From Streptomyces vilmorinianum (GTDB taxonomy: Bacteria > Actinomycetota > Actinomycetes > Streptomycetales > Streptomycetaceae): a DNA stretch of 64,000 nucleotides. Numbering within the stretch: position 1 is the stretch's first letter; each line of letters opens with the position of its first letter. The stretch is taken from NCBI RefSeq assembly GCF_005517195.1, contig NZ_CP040244.1:1196001-1260000 (forward strand), in the 5' to 3' direction. The notes under the pieces were generated by a model that worked only from the letters and a program-made list of their open reading frames with translations, had not been told where the DNA came from and searched no databases. The translations under genes and the position numbers were made by a program. Shown here in pieces: positions 26,183 to 35,030 of the stretch.

Positions 26183-26220
26183 TGACTAGCGGGCGAACCG
26201 CTGACTAGCGGGCGAACCGC
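26183..26220. repeat. 19-bp tandem duplication at the desD 3' end
   Basis: TGACTAGCGGGCGAACCGC occurs twice, 26183-26201 and 26202-26220. The inner copy is the last codons and stop of desD (RFAR stop on the minus strand); the outer copy is an untranslated duplicate just after the stop. Confidence 0.92.
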
Positions 26221-27977
26221 GCGATCGGGTTCACCAGGTCGCCGACGAGCTGGAGCGCCGCCGACGGGTCCGCCAGGTCCACCATCTGCTTGTTGTTGCG
26301 CAGCTGGAGCCGGTTCAGGGCGGAGAGCGCGAAGGTCTCCGCGAACATGTCGTACTGCGCGAACCGGTCCGCGAGCTCCGGCTTCGACTCCTGGTAGCCG
26401 CGCACGCACGCCGCGACCGTCCGCCAGAAGTCGTCCTCGTCGAGCACGCCCTCCGCCGCCAGCGTCGCCCCGAGGAAGCGCAGGAAGCAGTCGAAGACGT
26501 CCGTGAAGACCGAGAGCAGCTTCATGTCCTCGGGGACCTCGGCGCGGATCCGCTCCACCGCCGGCGGCAGGACCGCGTCCGGGTCCATGACGACGATCTC
26601 CTCGGCGATGTCCTTGAAGATCGCCCGGGAGACCACGCCCCGCTCGTCGAGCACGAGGATCACGTTCTCGCCGTGCGGCATGTACGCCAGGTCGTAGGCG
26701 TACAGGCTGTGCAGCACCGGCAGCAGATACGCGTCCAGGTACGTCCGCAGCCACGCGGCCGGCTCGAGACCCGAGTCCTTGATCAGGGCCCCCGCGAAGG
26801 ACGCGCCCGCGTGGTCGACATGGAGCAGCGAGGCCATCGTCGCGAGCCGCTCGCCCTCGGCCAGGGAGGGCACCGGGGACTCGCGCCAGAGCGCGGCGAG
26901 CATCTTGCGGTACGGCGAGTAGCGGTCGGTGGCCGCCTCGTACTCCAGATGCCGGTAGCCGACCGCCGCCCGCTCCCGGATGATCGAGAACCGGGCCGCC
27001 CGGAGGACGGGGTCGGCCTCGATCAGCCCGGCCAGCCAGTCGTTGATCGCCGGGGTCGCCTCCATGTACGCGGCCGAGAGCCCGCGCATGAAGCCCATGT
27101 TGAGGACCGACAGCGCCGTCTTGACGTAGTGCTTGGCCGGGGCGGTGGAGTTGAAGAACGTGCGGATCGACTGCTGGGCCAGGTAGGCGTCCTCGCCCTC
27201 GCCCAGGTAGACCAGGCGCTCCTGGGCGACCTCGGCGGCGAAGGTGACCGACAGCTTGTTCCACCACTGCCAGGGGTGGACCGGCATCAGCAGGTAGTCG
27301 GCCAGGTCCAGGCCCCGCTCGGCGAGGGTCGCGGCGAAGCCGTCGACCGCCTTGTCGCCCAGCTCGGCGCGGATGAACGTCTCGTACTCGATGCCCGCGC
27401 CGGCCGTGAAGGTGGTGCGGTCGCGGCGCGCGGCGAGCCAGATCAGGTGGATCTCGCTCGCGGCCTCGGGGGCGTACGCGCGGTACTCGTCGACGCCGAA
27501 GCCGAGCCGGCCGTTGTTGGCGACGAAGCAGGGGTGACCCTCGGTCATCCCGGTCTCGATCGCCTGGAAGTCCGCGCGCGCGAGCTCGGCGGCGGAGACC
27601 CGGGGCTTGGTCGACTTGTACGCCGTGCCGGCCAGGGTGGAGGAGATCTCCTCCAGGTAGACCGGCAGGATCTCGTCGCTCAGGCCCAGCGCTCCGCGCA
27701 GCTCGGTGATGAACTGCAGGGCGTCGAGCGGGAGCTGCTCGTCGCCGCGGTGGCGGCTGATCGACTCGGGGTAGACCTGCCAGTGGTCGAGCGCGAAGCG
27801 GTCGGCGGTGAAGCGGTACTCGGTCGCGCCGTCGTCGCTGAGGACCTTGTAGCGGCTCTCGCCGAGCTCCTGCGGGTTGAGCAGGCGCTCGTGGGCGAAC
27901 TCGGCGAGGCCCTTGCGGATCAGCGCGCGGTTGGCGTCGGCCCAGCGGGCCGGAGTGAGGTGGGAGACGGGGTTCAT
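26205..27977 (-). CDS. desD: Desferrioxamine synthetase DesD (NIS family)
   Basis: 590 residues, close to the known DesD length. IucA/IucC-type NRPS-independent siderophore synthetase: the ATP/acid-binding segments STKPRVSAAELARADFQ, GHPCFVANNGRLGFGVDEY, MPVHPWQWWN, KHYVKTALSVLNMGFMRG and the ferritin-reductase-like C-terminal region MPHGENVILVLDERG with FKDIAEEIVVMD are clear. It oligomerises and cyclises N-hydroxy-N-succinyl-cadaverine to desferrioxamine E. ATG 27977 overlaps the desC stop (ATGA), fitting the desABCD operon order. Iron control is via the box before desA. A 19-bp duplication follows its stop. Confidence 0.96.
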   Translation of the reverse strand: MNPVSHLTPARWADANRALIRKGLAEFAHERLLNPQELGESRYKVLSDDGATEYRFTADRFALDHWQVYPESISRHRGDEQLPLDALQFITELRGALGLSDEILPVYLEEISSTLAGTAYKSTKPRVSAAELARADFQAIETGMTEGHPCFVANNGRLGFGVDEYRAYAPEAASEIHLIWLAARRDRTTFTAGAGIEYETFIRAELGDKAVDGFAATLAERGLDLADYLLMPVHPWQWWNKLSVTFAAEVAQERLVYLGEGEDAYLAQQSIRTFFNSTAPAKHYVKTALSVLNMGFMRGLSAAYMEATPAINDWLAGLIEADPVLRAARFSIIRERAAVGYRHLEYEAATDRYSPYRKMLAALWRESPVPSLAEGERLATMASLLHVDHAGASFAGALIKDSGLEPAAWLRTYLDAYLLPVLHSLYAYDLAYMPHGENVILVLDERGVVSRAIFKDIAEEIVVMDPDAVLPPAVERIRAEVPEDMKLLSVFTDVFDCFLRFLGATLAAEGVLDEDDFWRTVAACVRGYQESKPELADRFAQYDMFAETFALSALNRLQLRNNKQMVDLADPSAALQLVGDLVNPIARFAR

Positions 27978-28504
27978 ACGGCGACTCCCACGGCGATCTC
28001 GAACTGCGCGCGGGTGCAGAAGCTCAGCAGGGCCTTCTTCTCCGGCTTCTGGATCTCGCGCTCGGGCACGAAGCCGACGGCCTCGTTGAGCGCGTGGACG
28101 GCGGTGTTGCGGACGTCGGGCTCGACGACGACCCGCTCGGTCGCCGGGTCGTCGAACAGCTCCCGCATCACGGCGGTGATGACCGTACGGGTGAAGCCGT
28201 GCACGGGAGTCTCGGTGGGCGCGACGAGGAAGTGCATGCCGACGTCGCCGGGCCGCGGCTCGTACAGACCGACCAGTTCGATCTCGGACGGGTCGTACCG
28301 CTCCATGAGGAAGGCGGGCTCGTCGTCCACCAGACCTATGAAGGCGTCGTGGTGCGGGTGCGCGGCTATCGCCATGTACGCGCGCTCCACGTCCTGGAGT
28401 TTCGCGTCCTGCATCATCCAGAAGGCGGCCTTGGGGTGCGTGACCCAGGGGTGGATCAGCTCGGCGTCCCTGAGCGGATCGAGGGGACGGATGCGAACGG
28501 TCAT
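27974..28504 (-). CDS. desC: N-hydroxycadaverine acyltransferase DesC
   Basis: 176 residues, a GNAT-fold acyltransferase of the siderophore type (IucB/RhbD family). Visible features are [18 protein letters not shown] near the N-terminus, [15 protein letters not shown], the acyl-CoA-binding region [20 protein letters not shown] and [20 protein letters not shown]. It transfers succinyl or acetyl to N-hydroxycadaverine. Start and stop overlap desB and desD by 4 bases each, so the four genes are translationally coupled. Confidence 0.94.
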   Translation of the reverse strand: MTVRIRPLDPLRDAELIHPWVTHPKAAFWMMQDAKLQDVERAYMAIAAHPHHDAFIGLVDDEPAFLMERYDPSEIELVGLYEPRPGDVGMHFLVAPTETPVHGFTRTVITAVMRELFDDPATERVVVEPDVRNTAVHALNEAVGFVPEREIQKPEKKALLSFCTRAQFEIAVGVAV

Positions 28505-29772
28505 ACCGCGAACTCCTGGAAAGCGATGGTCTTCTCGACGGGGTAGTACTCGCGGCCCAGCATCGTCCCGATGATGTACGCGTTGCGGTACGGGCCCATG
28601 CCCAGGTCGGGCGAGGTGATGGAGTGCGTGTGCACGCCGGCGTTCTGCAGGAAGACGCCGCGGCCCGTCGTGTCGATCGAGTAGTTGCGGGCCACGTCGA
28701 AGCGGCCCTGTCCGTCCCGCTTGAGCCGGTCGCCGACCGGCTCAAGGAAGGCCGGAACGGTGTACTTGTAGCCGGTGGCGAGGACGAGGCCCTCGGTCTC
28801 GAGCGTGAAGTCCTTCTCCTGCTCCTCCTGGCGGAAGCCGAGCGTGTACGTGCCCGTCGTGTCGTCGTACGCGGCGGAGTGCAGGCCCGAGTTGGTGAGC
28901 AGGCGGGTGGGGACCGGGCCGGCGAAGTTCTTCTGGTAGAGCAGATCGAAGATGGCGTCGATGAGATCGCCGTTGATGCCCTTGAACAGGCCCTTCTGCT
29001 GCGACTCCAGCCGGTAGCGGGTCTCCTCGGGCAGCGCGTGGAAGTAGTCCACGTACTCCGGCGAGGTCATCTCCAGGGTCAGCTTGGTGTACTCCAGCGG
29101 GAAGAAGCGCGGGGAGCGGGTCACCCAGTTGAGCCGGTAGCCGTGTACGTCGATCTCGGAGAGCAGGTCGTAGTAGATCTCGGCCGCGCTCTGGCCGCTG
29201 CCGACGATGGTGATCGACTTCTTCTTCCGCAGCGCCTCCTTGTGGGAGACGTAGCGCGAGTTGTGGATGAGGTCGCCGCCGAGGCCCTGGCAGGAGTCCG
29301 GGACGTACGGCGGGGTGCCGGTGCCGAGCACGATCCGGCGGGCGCGGAACGTCTCTCCGGCGTCGGTGGCCACCACGTACTCCTCGGCGCGCTCGTCGTA
29401 CGTGACGGACGTGACGGTCGTGGAGAAGCGGATGGAGGAGAGCTTCCCGGCGGCCCAGCGGCAGTAGTCGTTGTACTCGGCGCGCAGCGGATAGAAGTTC
29501 TCGCGGATGTAGAAGGAGTAGAGCCGGCCCTTCTCCTTCAGGTAGTTGAGGAAGGAGTACGGCGAGGTCGGGTCGGCGAGCGTGACCAGGTCCGACATGA
29601 ACGGGGTCTGGAGGTGGGCGCCTTCGAGGAACATCCCGGAGTGCCACTCGAAGTCCGGCTTGGACTCCAGGAAGAGGCCGTTCAGCTCGTCGATGGGCTC
29701 GGTCAGGCAGGCGAGACCCAGGTTGAAGGGACCGAGCCCGATGCCGATGAAATCAAGAGGCTGCGTGGACAA
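28501..29772 (-). CDS. desB: Cadaverine N-monooxygenase DesB
   Basis: 423 residues. A flavin-dependent N-hydroxylating monooxygenase of the lysine/ornithine monooxygenase family: FAD site [12 protein letters not shown] at the N-terminus, NADPH site [17 protein letters not shown] near residue 195, and the C-terminal [14 protein letters not shown] motif (ATGY). It hydroxylates cadaverine from DesA. The start is TTG 29772 with GGGAGAG 5 bases before it; this overlaps the desA stop by 20 bases. Confidence 0.95.
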   Translation of the reverse strand: MSTQPLDFIGIGLGPFNLGLACLTEPIDELNGLFLESKPDFEWHSGMFLEGAHLQTPFMSDLVTLADPTSPYSFLNYLKEKGRLYSFYIRENFYPLRAEYNDYCRWAAGKLSSIRFSTTVTSVTYDERAEEYVVATDAGETFRARRIVLGTGTPPYVPDSCQGLGGDLIHNSRYVSHKEALRKKKSITIVGSGQSAAEIYYDLLSEIDVHGYRLNWVTRSPRFFPLEYTKLTLEMTSPEYVDYFHALPEETRYRLESQQKGLFKGINGDLIDAIFDLLYQKNFAGPVPTRLLTNSGLHSAAYDDTTGTYTLGFRQEEQEKDFTLETEGLVLATGYKYTVPAFLEPVGDRLKRDGQGRFDVARNYSIDTTGRGVFLQNAGVHTHSITSPDLGMGPYRNAYIIGTMLGREYYPVEKTIAFQEFAV

Positions 29773-31231
29773 GGTTCTCTCCCAGGTACTGCTCGGCGTG
29801 GCCGGCTATCAGATCGAGGACGGCGGCGATGTCGGCCACGGTCGTCTCGGGGTTGAGCAAGGTGAACTTGAGGTACTGGCGGCCGTCGACCTTGGTCCCG
29901 GCGACGACGGCCTCGCCGGAGGCGAACAGCGCCTTGCGGGCGTAGAGGTTGGCGCGGTCGATCTCCGCGGGCGAGGTGACGGCCTCGGGGATGTAGCGGT
30001 AGACGAGCGTGGACAGCTGCGGCTGGACGACCACGTCGTAGCGCGGGTCGGCGGCGAGCAGGTCGAAGCCCGCGCGGGCCAGGTCGCAGACCTCGTCGAA
30101 GAGCTCGCCGACGCCGTCGGCGCCCATCACGCGCAGCGTCATCCACAGCTTGAGCGCGTCGAAGCGGCGGGTGGTCTGCAGGGATTTGTCGACCTGGTTC
30201 GGGATCTTCCCCCACAGTCCTTCGGACGTGGGAGGTGCCCCCACGGCGACGGGCTGCCGCGGGTTGAGGTAGTCCGCGTGGTACGTCGCGTGGCGCAGGG
30301 TCGCCCCGTCCCGGACCAGGACGGCGGAGGAACTCACCGGCTGGAAGAAGGACTTGTGGTAGTCGACGGTGACGGAGTCGGCCTGCTCGATGCCGTCCAG
30401 GAGGTGGCGGCGGGTGCGCGAGGCGAGCAGTCCGCAGCCGTAGGCGGCGTCCACGTGCATCCAGGCGCCGTACTCGGCGGCCAGGGCGGCGATCTCGGGC
30501 AGCGGGTCGATGGAGCCGAAGTCGGTGGTGCCGGCGGTGGCGACGATCGCCATCGGGACCAGGCCCTCGGCGCGGCAGGCCTCCAGCTCGGCGGCGAGGA
30601 CGACCGACTGCATGCGCTTGGTCCGGTCGACCGGGATGGAGATGACGGCGTCGGCGCCGAGGCCGAGGAGGGTGGCCGACTTCTGGACGCTGAAGTGGCT
30701 GCACTCGGAGGAGAAGATACGGAGTTTCGCCAGGTCGTTCGTCTTGGCCTCCTCGCGGGCGAGGAGCAGCGCCTGGAGGTTGGACTGCGTACCGCCGCTG
30801 GTGAACACCCCGTCGGCGGCCGGGCCGAGGCCGATGCGGCCCGTGGTCCAGTCGATGAGCTTGCGCTCGATGAGGGTGCCGCCGGCGCTCTGGTCCCAGG
30901 TGTCGAGCGAGGAGTTGACCGCCGAGAGGACGGCCTCGCCGAGGACGGCGGGGATCACGACCGGGCAGTTGAGGTGGCCCAGGTAGCGGGGGTGGTGGAA
31001 GTAGACGGCGTCGCGGAGGTAGACGCTCTCCAGCTCGTCGAGGGCGGCGGAGGAGTCGCCGAGCGGCTTGTCGAGGTCGACGGCGTCGACGGTCGGGGCC
31101 AGCTCGGCGGGGGTGACGCCGGTGAACGGGCGTCGCGTCGTGGCGAGTTTGTCCGCCACCCGCTCGACTCCTTCGGTGACGGAGCGCCGGTAGCTCTCCG
31201 CCGTGGCGTCGTTGAGCAGGTGCGAGCGCAT
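29753..31231 (-). CDS. desA: Lysine decarboxylase DesA (PLP-dependent)
   Basis: 492 residues; group II decarboxylase. Key blocks are [45 protein letters not shown] (PLP Asp) and [10 protein letters not shown] with the PLP Lys at about 293. It decarboxylates lysine to cadaverine, the first step to desferrioxamine. Odd point: between YLNPRQ and KIPNQVDKS there is an extra Pro/Gly-rich segment ([15 protein letters not shown]) encoded by a hairpin-forming insertion at 30209-30244, which makes the protein about 12 residues longer than the S. coelicolor protein as I remember it. Transcription starts downstream of the iron box at 31307. Confidence 0.95.
   Translation of the reverse strand: MRSHLLNDATAESYRRSVTEGVERVADKLATTRRPFTGVTPAELAPTVDAVDLDKPLGDSSAALDELESVYLRDAVYFHHPRYLGHLNCPVVIPAVLGEAVLSAVNSSLDTWDQSAGGTLIERKLIDWTTGRIGLGPAADGVFTSGGTQSNLQALLLAREEAKTNDLAKLRIFSSECSHFSVQKSATLLGLGADAVISIPVDRTKRMQSVVLAAELEACRAEGLVPMAIVATAGTTDFGSIDPLPEIAALAAEYGAWMHVDAAYGCGLLASRTRRHLLDGIEQADSVTVDYHKSFFQPVSSSAVLVRDGATLRHATYHADYLNPRQPVAVGAPPTSEGLWGKIPNQVDKSLQTTRRFDALKLWMTLRVMGADGVGELFDEVCDLARAGFDLLAADPRYDVVVQPQLSTLVYRYIPEAVTSPAEIDRANLYARKALFASGEAVVAGTKVDGRQYLKFTLLNPETTVADIAAVLDLIAGHAEQYLGENLVHAAS
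30209..30244. repeat. In-frame hairpin insertion inside desA
   Basis: CCCCCAC, then GTCC TTC GGAC, then GTGGGAGG and CCCCCAC form a compact hairpin within the coding region. A similar GTGGGGG-type element lies inside the carboxylase alpha gene at 40650-40692. Both keep the reading frame open. Confidence 0.6.
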
Positions 31232-31301
31232 GTGGGGGTCCTCCCGGATACGGGGACTCGGTCGCTCCTCCGGACAGGAAGAAGGGGGCGAGGGCGACGT
31301 A

Positions 31302-31330
31302 CGAACTTAGGTTAGCCTAACCTAAGTTCG
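31302..31330. promoter_or_regulatory. Iron box (DmdR/DtxR site) of desABCD
   Basis: The 19-bp core TTAGGTTAGCCTAACCTAA (31307-31325) is a perfect iron box, and the symmetry extends on both sides to a 29-base perfect palindrome. It lies about 75 bases before desA and 70 bases beyond the desF stop. With iron, the DtxR-type regulator DmdR1 should repress desABCD here. Confidence 0.95.
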
Positions 31331-31396
31331 CATCGCAACGACCCTCGCCCCCAGGAGGCGCGACAGTTGACGGGCGTACCGCTTGAGCGGCGGTAT

Positions 31397-32257
31397 TTAC
31401 GCTTCTTCCTGGGTCTCGTCCGGGACCTCGCGCAGGGCGTCCTCGGACAGCCCCTTGCGCCAGTAGCCCACGAACGTGACCCGGCGGCGGTCCAGTTCGC
31501 GCTCGCGCACGAAGTGGCGGCGCAGCGCCTTCACCGCGCCGGACTCGCCCGCGATCCACACGTACGGAGCCCGGCCCGGCAGCTCGGCGGCGCGCACCGC
31601 GTCCACGGCGGACGGCGCCCCCTCCTCCCGTACCAGCCAGGTGACGGTGGCGTCGGCCTGCGTCGTGAGCTCCAGGCGGTCGCCGGAGTAGGGGACTTCG
31701 AGGAACACATGGGCGCGGGTCTCGGCCGGCAGCGACTCCAGGACGGCCGAGGCGGCCGGAAGGGCCGTCTCGTCCGCCCAGATGAGCACCGAGTCGGCGT
31801 CGTCCGGCAGCTGGAAGCGGACGCCGGTGTTCTCGGCGACCGCGGGGCCGAGCACGACGACCCGGTCACCCGGCGCGGCGTGCTGTGCCCAGCGGCAGGC
31901 GGGGCCGCCGTCCTCGTGCAGCGCGAAGTCGATGTCGACCTCGTTCTGCGGACTCTGCGGCTCCGTGCGCTGATCCCGGACGGTGTACGAGCGCATCACG
32001 GCCCGCTCGTCGTCGGGCATCGCGCGCCAGGCGCCCAGGATCGCGTACATGTCCGGGTTGTCCAGCGGCGGCAGGACGGGCTCCGGCTGGCCCGGGTGCG
32101 GCAGGAAGAGGGAGAGGGACTGGTCGCGTCCGCCGGAGGCGAAGGACTTCAGGTCCTCTCCCGTGAAGGTGACCCGGACCAGGGACGGGCCGAGCCGCCT
32201 CGTCCGGTCGACCTGGAGGGAGAAGAACTGGAACGGGGCGGTCTCGGCGCTCGTCAT
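31397..32257 (-). CDS. desF: Siderophore-interacting protein (ferrisiderophore reductase) DesF
   Basis: 286 residues of the SIP/ViuB family. The FAD-binding barrel has MRSYTVRD (RxYTxR motif), EVDIDFALHEDGGPACRWA and APGDRVVVLGP. The NAD-binding half has VLIWADETALPAASAVLESL, HVFLEVPYSGD and YVWIAGESGAVKALRRH. It reduces ferric desferrioxamine in the cytoplasm to free the iron. It starts 4 bases after the desE stop, so desE-desF form one unit controlled by the iron box at 33360. Confidence 0.93.
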   Translation of the reverse strand: MTSAETAPFQFFSLQVDRTRRLGPSLVRVTFTGEDLKSFASGGRDQSLSLFLPHPGQPEPVLPPLDNPDMYAILGAWRAMPDDERAVMRSYTVRDQRTEPQSPQNEVDIDFALHEDGGPACRWAQHAAPGDRVVVLGPAVAENTGVRFQLPDDADSVLIWADETALPAASAVLESLPAETRAHVFLEVPYSGDRLELTTQADATVTWLVREEGAPSAVDAVRAAELPGRAPYVWIAGESGAVKALRRHFVRERELDRRRVTFVGYWRKGLSEDALREVPDETQEEA

Positions 32258-32261
32258 CGGG

Positions 32262-33308
32262 TCAGGACACCTTCTTCGCGTTCTCGAGGGCCTTGGCCAG
32301 GTCCTCGAGGAGCGGGGCGCACTTGGCGTACGAGTAGATCGGCTCGGTCACGCGCGGGACGACCTGGCCGGCCTTGACGGCGGGCAGCGCGGCCCAGGTC
32401 GGCTTGGCCTTCAGGGCCTCCGGCTGCAGGGCCGAGGTGCGGTTGTCGAGCAGGATGATGTCGGCCTTGTACTTGCCGACGTTCTCCCAGCTCAGACCCT
32501 CGAACCAGCCGCCCTGGTCGAGCTTGGTGGGCGTGACGAGGTTGACGCCGAGCTCCTTGAAGTACAGCGTGTCGGTCGGCCGCGCCGGGTCGGAGACGTA
32601 GAAGAGGTCGGGGGAGCCGGAGCCGATCAGGACCTTGATGTCCTTCTTGCCCTTGGCGGCCTGACGGACGCGCTCGGCGGCCGCCTCGAAGCGGGCCTTG
32701 TCGTCCTGGATCTGCTTGGTCTTGACGTCGGCGCCGAGGGAGGCGGCGAGGTCGGCGTGGCGCTGGAGGACGAACGGCATCGACTTGTCCGCGGCCCACA
32801 GGGCGACGCTCGGGGCGACCTTGAGGATCTTGTCCTTCTGCTCGGCCGGGACGTACCAGAGGTCGTTCTTCTCCCACATGTCCGTGATGAGGAGCTCGGG
32901 GCTGAGCTTGAGGTACTCCTCGATCTTGAACTCGCCCCAGACGTTACCGATGATCTTGACCTTCTTGACGTCGAGGTCGCCGGCCTGGACGTCCGGCGCC
33001 TCCGCGCCCGTCTTCGGGTCCTTGACCGTGGTCGGGCCGAAAACGCCCTTGACCTCGATGCCGAAGTCCTTGAGCGCGGCGGCGGTTCCGGTGAAGGCGA
33101 CGATGTTCTTCGGGGTGGACTTCGCCTCGACGGCCGTGCCGCGGTCGTCGGTGAACTTCCACGGACCGGCCTTCTCCGAAGGAGCGGAGGAGGCACCGCC
33201 CTTGGTCTCGTTGCCGCAGGCTGCGAGCGCGGCGCCGAGCCCGAGGGCGCTGCCTGCGGCGAGCAGGCCGCGACGAGTGAGGTGGGTGGCTCGGGCGTTG
33301 CTGGGCAT
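32262..33308 (-). CDS. desE: Ferric-desferrioxamine-binding lipoprotein DesE
   Basis: 348 residues from ATG 33308. The signal THLTRRGLLAAGSALGLGAA carries a twin Arg and ends in the lipobox LAAC, so it is a lipid-anchored receptor. The mature part is an FhuD/FepB-type class III binding protein (PKNIVAFTGTAAALKDFGIE, SPELLITDMWEKNDLWYV, KVLIGSGSPDLFYVSDP, ADIILLDNRTSALQPE). It delivers ferric hydroxamates to an ABC importer encoded elsewhere. A TTG start 14 codons upstream is possible but lies close to the iron box. Confidence 0.94.
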   Translation of the reverse strand: MPSNARATHLTRRGLLAAGSALGLGAALAACGNETKGGASSAPSEKAGPWKFTDDRGTAVEAKSTPKNIVAFTGTAAALKDFGIEVKGVFGPTTVKDPKTGAEAPDVQAGDLDVKKVKIIGNVWGEFKIEEYLKLSPELLITDMWEKNDLWYVPAEQKDKILKVAPSVALWAADKSMPFVLQRHADLAASLGADVKTKQIQDDKARFEAAAERVRQAAKGKKDIKVLIGSGSPDLFYVSDPARPTDTLYFKELGVNLVTPTKLDQGGWFEGLSWENVGKYKADIILLDNRTSALQPEALKAKPTWAALPAVKAGQVVPRVTEPIYSYAKCAPLLEDLAKALENAKKVS

Positions 33309-33359
33309 GGCGAAGTCGCTTTCGGTACGTGCCGGGGTCGGCCTGGGCAAGTCGAGGGA

Positions 33360-33374
33360 AGGTTAGCCTAACCT
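33360..33374. promoter_or_regulatory. Iron box of desE-desF
   Basis: AGGTTAGCCTAACCT is a perfect 15-base palindrome and the centre of a DmdR-type iron box (extended form 33359-33377). It lies 50 bases before the desE start, giving coordinated iron repression with desABCD. Confidence 0.93.
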
Positions 33375-33382
33375 CAGATGGA

Positions 33383-33853
33383 TCAGTAGGGGTGGGGTGG
33401 ACGCGGTGGCGCATCGCACATAAATGGCCACGCCGCCCTGTCCCGCGAGTCGTCGCACTCGAACCACACCGTCTTGCCGCCGTCGGACGATTCCACGCCC
33501 CAACGCTCCGTCACCGCCTCGACGAGCGCGAGCCCACGCCCGCTCTCCGCGAGCGGCACCGCCGCCTTGGCGTACAGGGGCCCCGGCATCCCGTCCGCGA
33601 CCTCCACCCGGAGCCCGTGCGGCTCGCGCAGGATCAGTACGGTGCAGCGGCGCCCGGGCACGTGCCGTACGACGTTGGCGACGAGCTCGGTGAGCGCGAG
33701 CGCGGAGGCATCGGACAGGTGGTCGAGTCCCCAACGGCTGAGGAAGATGCGCAGGATGCGGCGCATATGGCCGGCGGAGTGCTCACCGACGGTGAACCCC
33801 ATGCGGTAGCTCGACTGAAGTTCCGTCGGATACAGGTCAGTTGCGTGATTCAT
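33383..33853 (-). CDS. Anti-sigma-type ATP-binding protein (HATPase, RsbW-like)
   Basis: 156 residues. A GHKL ATPase fold of the serine kinase/anti-sigma type: N-box ALALTELVANVVRHVPG, then RVEVADGMPGPLYA (G1) and ESGRGLALVEAVTERWGVE (G2). Proteins of this kind bind sigma factors or phosphorylate anti-anti-sigma proteins. It is divergent from the XRE/DUF397 pair at 33938, the arrangement seen in Streptomyces abaA/whiJ-like loci, so it probably works with them. Confidence 0.88.
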   Translation of the reverse strand: MNHATDLYPTELQSSYRMGFTVGEHSAGHMRRILRIFLSRWGLDHLSDASALALTELVANVVRHVPGRRCTVLILREPHGLRVEVADGMPGPLYAKAAVPLAESGRGLALVEAVTERWGVESSDGGKTVWFECDDSRDRAAWPFMCDAPPRPPHPY

Positions 33854-33937
33854 GCAGCCAGCATGGAGCGGGGTCGTTACGCTCGGCTACGAACCGAACG
33901 CAACGCTTCACCGCGTCAGCTTGGGGGTGACCTAGTC

Positions 33938-34777
33938 GTGGTCAACATCCGCAGCCTTGATCCCAGCGCCTCTCCGCTGGACTACTACGGTTCCGAACTC
34001 CGCCGTCTGAGAGAGGAGGCGGAGCTCAACCAGCCGCAGCTGGGCAAGATCCTCTACTGCACGGCGTCGCTGATCGGCCAGATCGAGACGGCGAAGAAGG
34101 TCCCGACGCGACGGTTCTCGGAACAGCTGGACGCGGCGCTGATGACAGGCGGGGTGTTCTCGCGGCTGGTGGGGCTGGTGCTGAAGAGCCAGCTGCCGAA
34201 CTGGTTCCAGCCGTACGCGGAGATGGAGGCGAAGGCGGCGTACATCTCGACGTACCAGGCGCAGCTCGTCTATGGCCTGCTCCAGACGCCCGAGTACGCG
34301 CGGGCGGTGCTGAGCGTGGACCACCCGGACAAGCTCGACGCGATGGTGGCCGCGCGGATGGATCGCCAGCGCATCCTGGAACGCGAGCACCCGCCGGTGT
34401 TGTGCGTCGTACTGGACGAGGCAACGCTGCGTCTGGAGATCGGTGGTCCTGAGATCATGCGAACCCAACTCCGGCACCTGTTGGGTTTCCTGAACCGGCC
34501 GTGGGTCCAGATCCAGGTGCTTCCGTTCACGGCCGGCCAGCACGCGGGACTGATGGGTTCGTTCAATCTCCTGCGGTTCGAGGACGATCCGGACCTCTTC
34601 TACTCGCCTAGCTATGGCGGGGGTCATATGACGGCCAATCCGCAAGTGATCAGGGAGCGTTCTCTCGGCTACGCTCGCCTGCAGGCCACGGCCCTCTCCC
34701 AGGAGGACTCGGCGGCGCTGATCGCACGCGTGATGGAGGAACGGTATGGGCACCAGCCAGGTCTTGAGGTGGCGTAA
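33938..34777 (+). CDS. XRE-family regulator with DUF5753 (WhiJ-like)
   Basis: 279 residues from GTG 33938, preceded by GGGGGTGA. The helix-turn-helix is at residues 18-70 (YYGSELRRLREEAELNQPQL, GKILYCTASLIGQIETAKK). The rest is the DUF5753 sensor-like domain (MEAKAAYISTYQAQLVYGLL, QTPEYARAVLSVD, MDRQRILEREHPPVLCVVLD, FLNRPWVQIQVLPFTAGQHA). Over 100 paralogues occur per Streptomyces genome, usually with a DUF397 gene directly downstream as here (32-base overlap). Confidence 0.9.
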   Translation: MVNIRSLDPSASPLDYYGSELRRLREEAELNQPQLGKILYCTASLIGQIETAKKVPTRRFSEQLDAALMTGGVFSRLVGLVLKSQLPNWFQPYAEMEAKAAYISTYQAQLVYGLLQTPEYARAVLSVDHPDKLDAMVAARMDRQRILEREHPPVLCVVLDEATLRLEIGGPEIMRTQLRHLLGFLNRPWVQIQVLPFTAGQHAGLMGSFNLLRFEDDPDLFYSPSYGGGHMTANPQVIRERSLGYARLQATALSQEDSAALIARVMEERYGHQPGLEVA

Positions 34778-35021
34778 GTCGTCCTACAGCGGCTCCGACG
34801 GCGGCGACTGCATCGAGTGCGCCCCCCTCGGTGCCGCCGCTTGGCGCAAGTCCTCGTACAGCGGCGACACCGGCGGGCAGTGCGTCGAGGTCGCCGACCT
34901 CACCGCCCACATCGCCGTTCGGGACTCCAAAAACCCCAAGGGGCCCGCCCTCCGCGCGACCCCCGCCGCGTTCACCGCGTTCGTGAACGCCACCGCCCGG
35001 GGGCTTCTCGGCCGGTCCTAG
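34746..35021 (+). CDS. DUF397 protein with duplicated motif (BldB/AbaA-orfD type)
   Basis: 91 residues. The DUF397 hallmark WRKSSYSG occurs twice: residues 9-16 followed by GDCIECAPLG, and residues 33-40 followed by DTGGQCVEVADL. The second copy continues into the full domain (IAVRDSKNPKGPAL, FTAFVNATARG); the first is a truncated repeat. Overlaps the XRE gene by 32 bases, so the two are coupled. Such small proteins control the partner regulator in development and antibiotic production. Confidence 0.9.
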   Translation: MGTSQVLRWRKSSYSGSDGGDCIECAPLGAAAWRKSSYSGDTGGQCVEVADLTAHIAVRDSKNPKGPALRATPAAFTAFVNATARGLLGRS

Positions 35022-35030
35022 CATGGGCCC

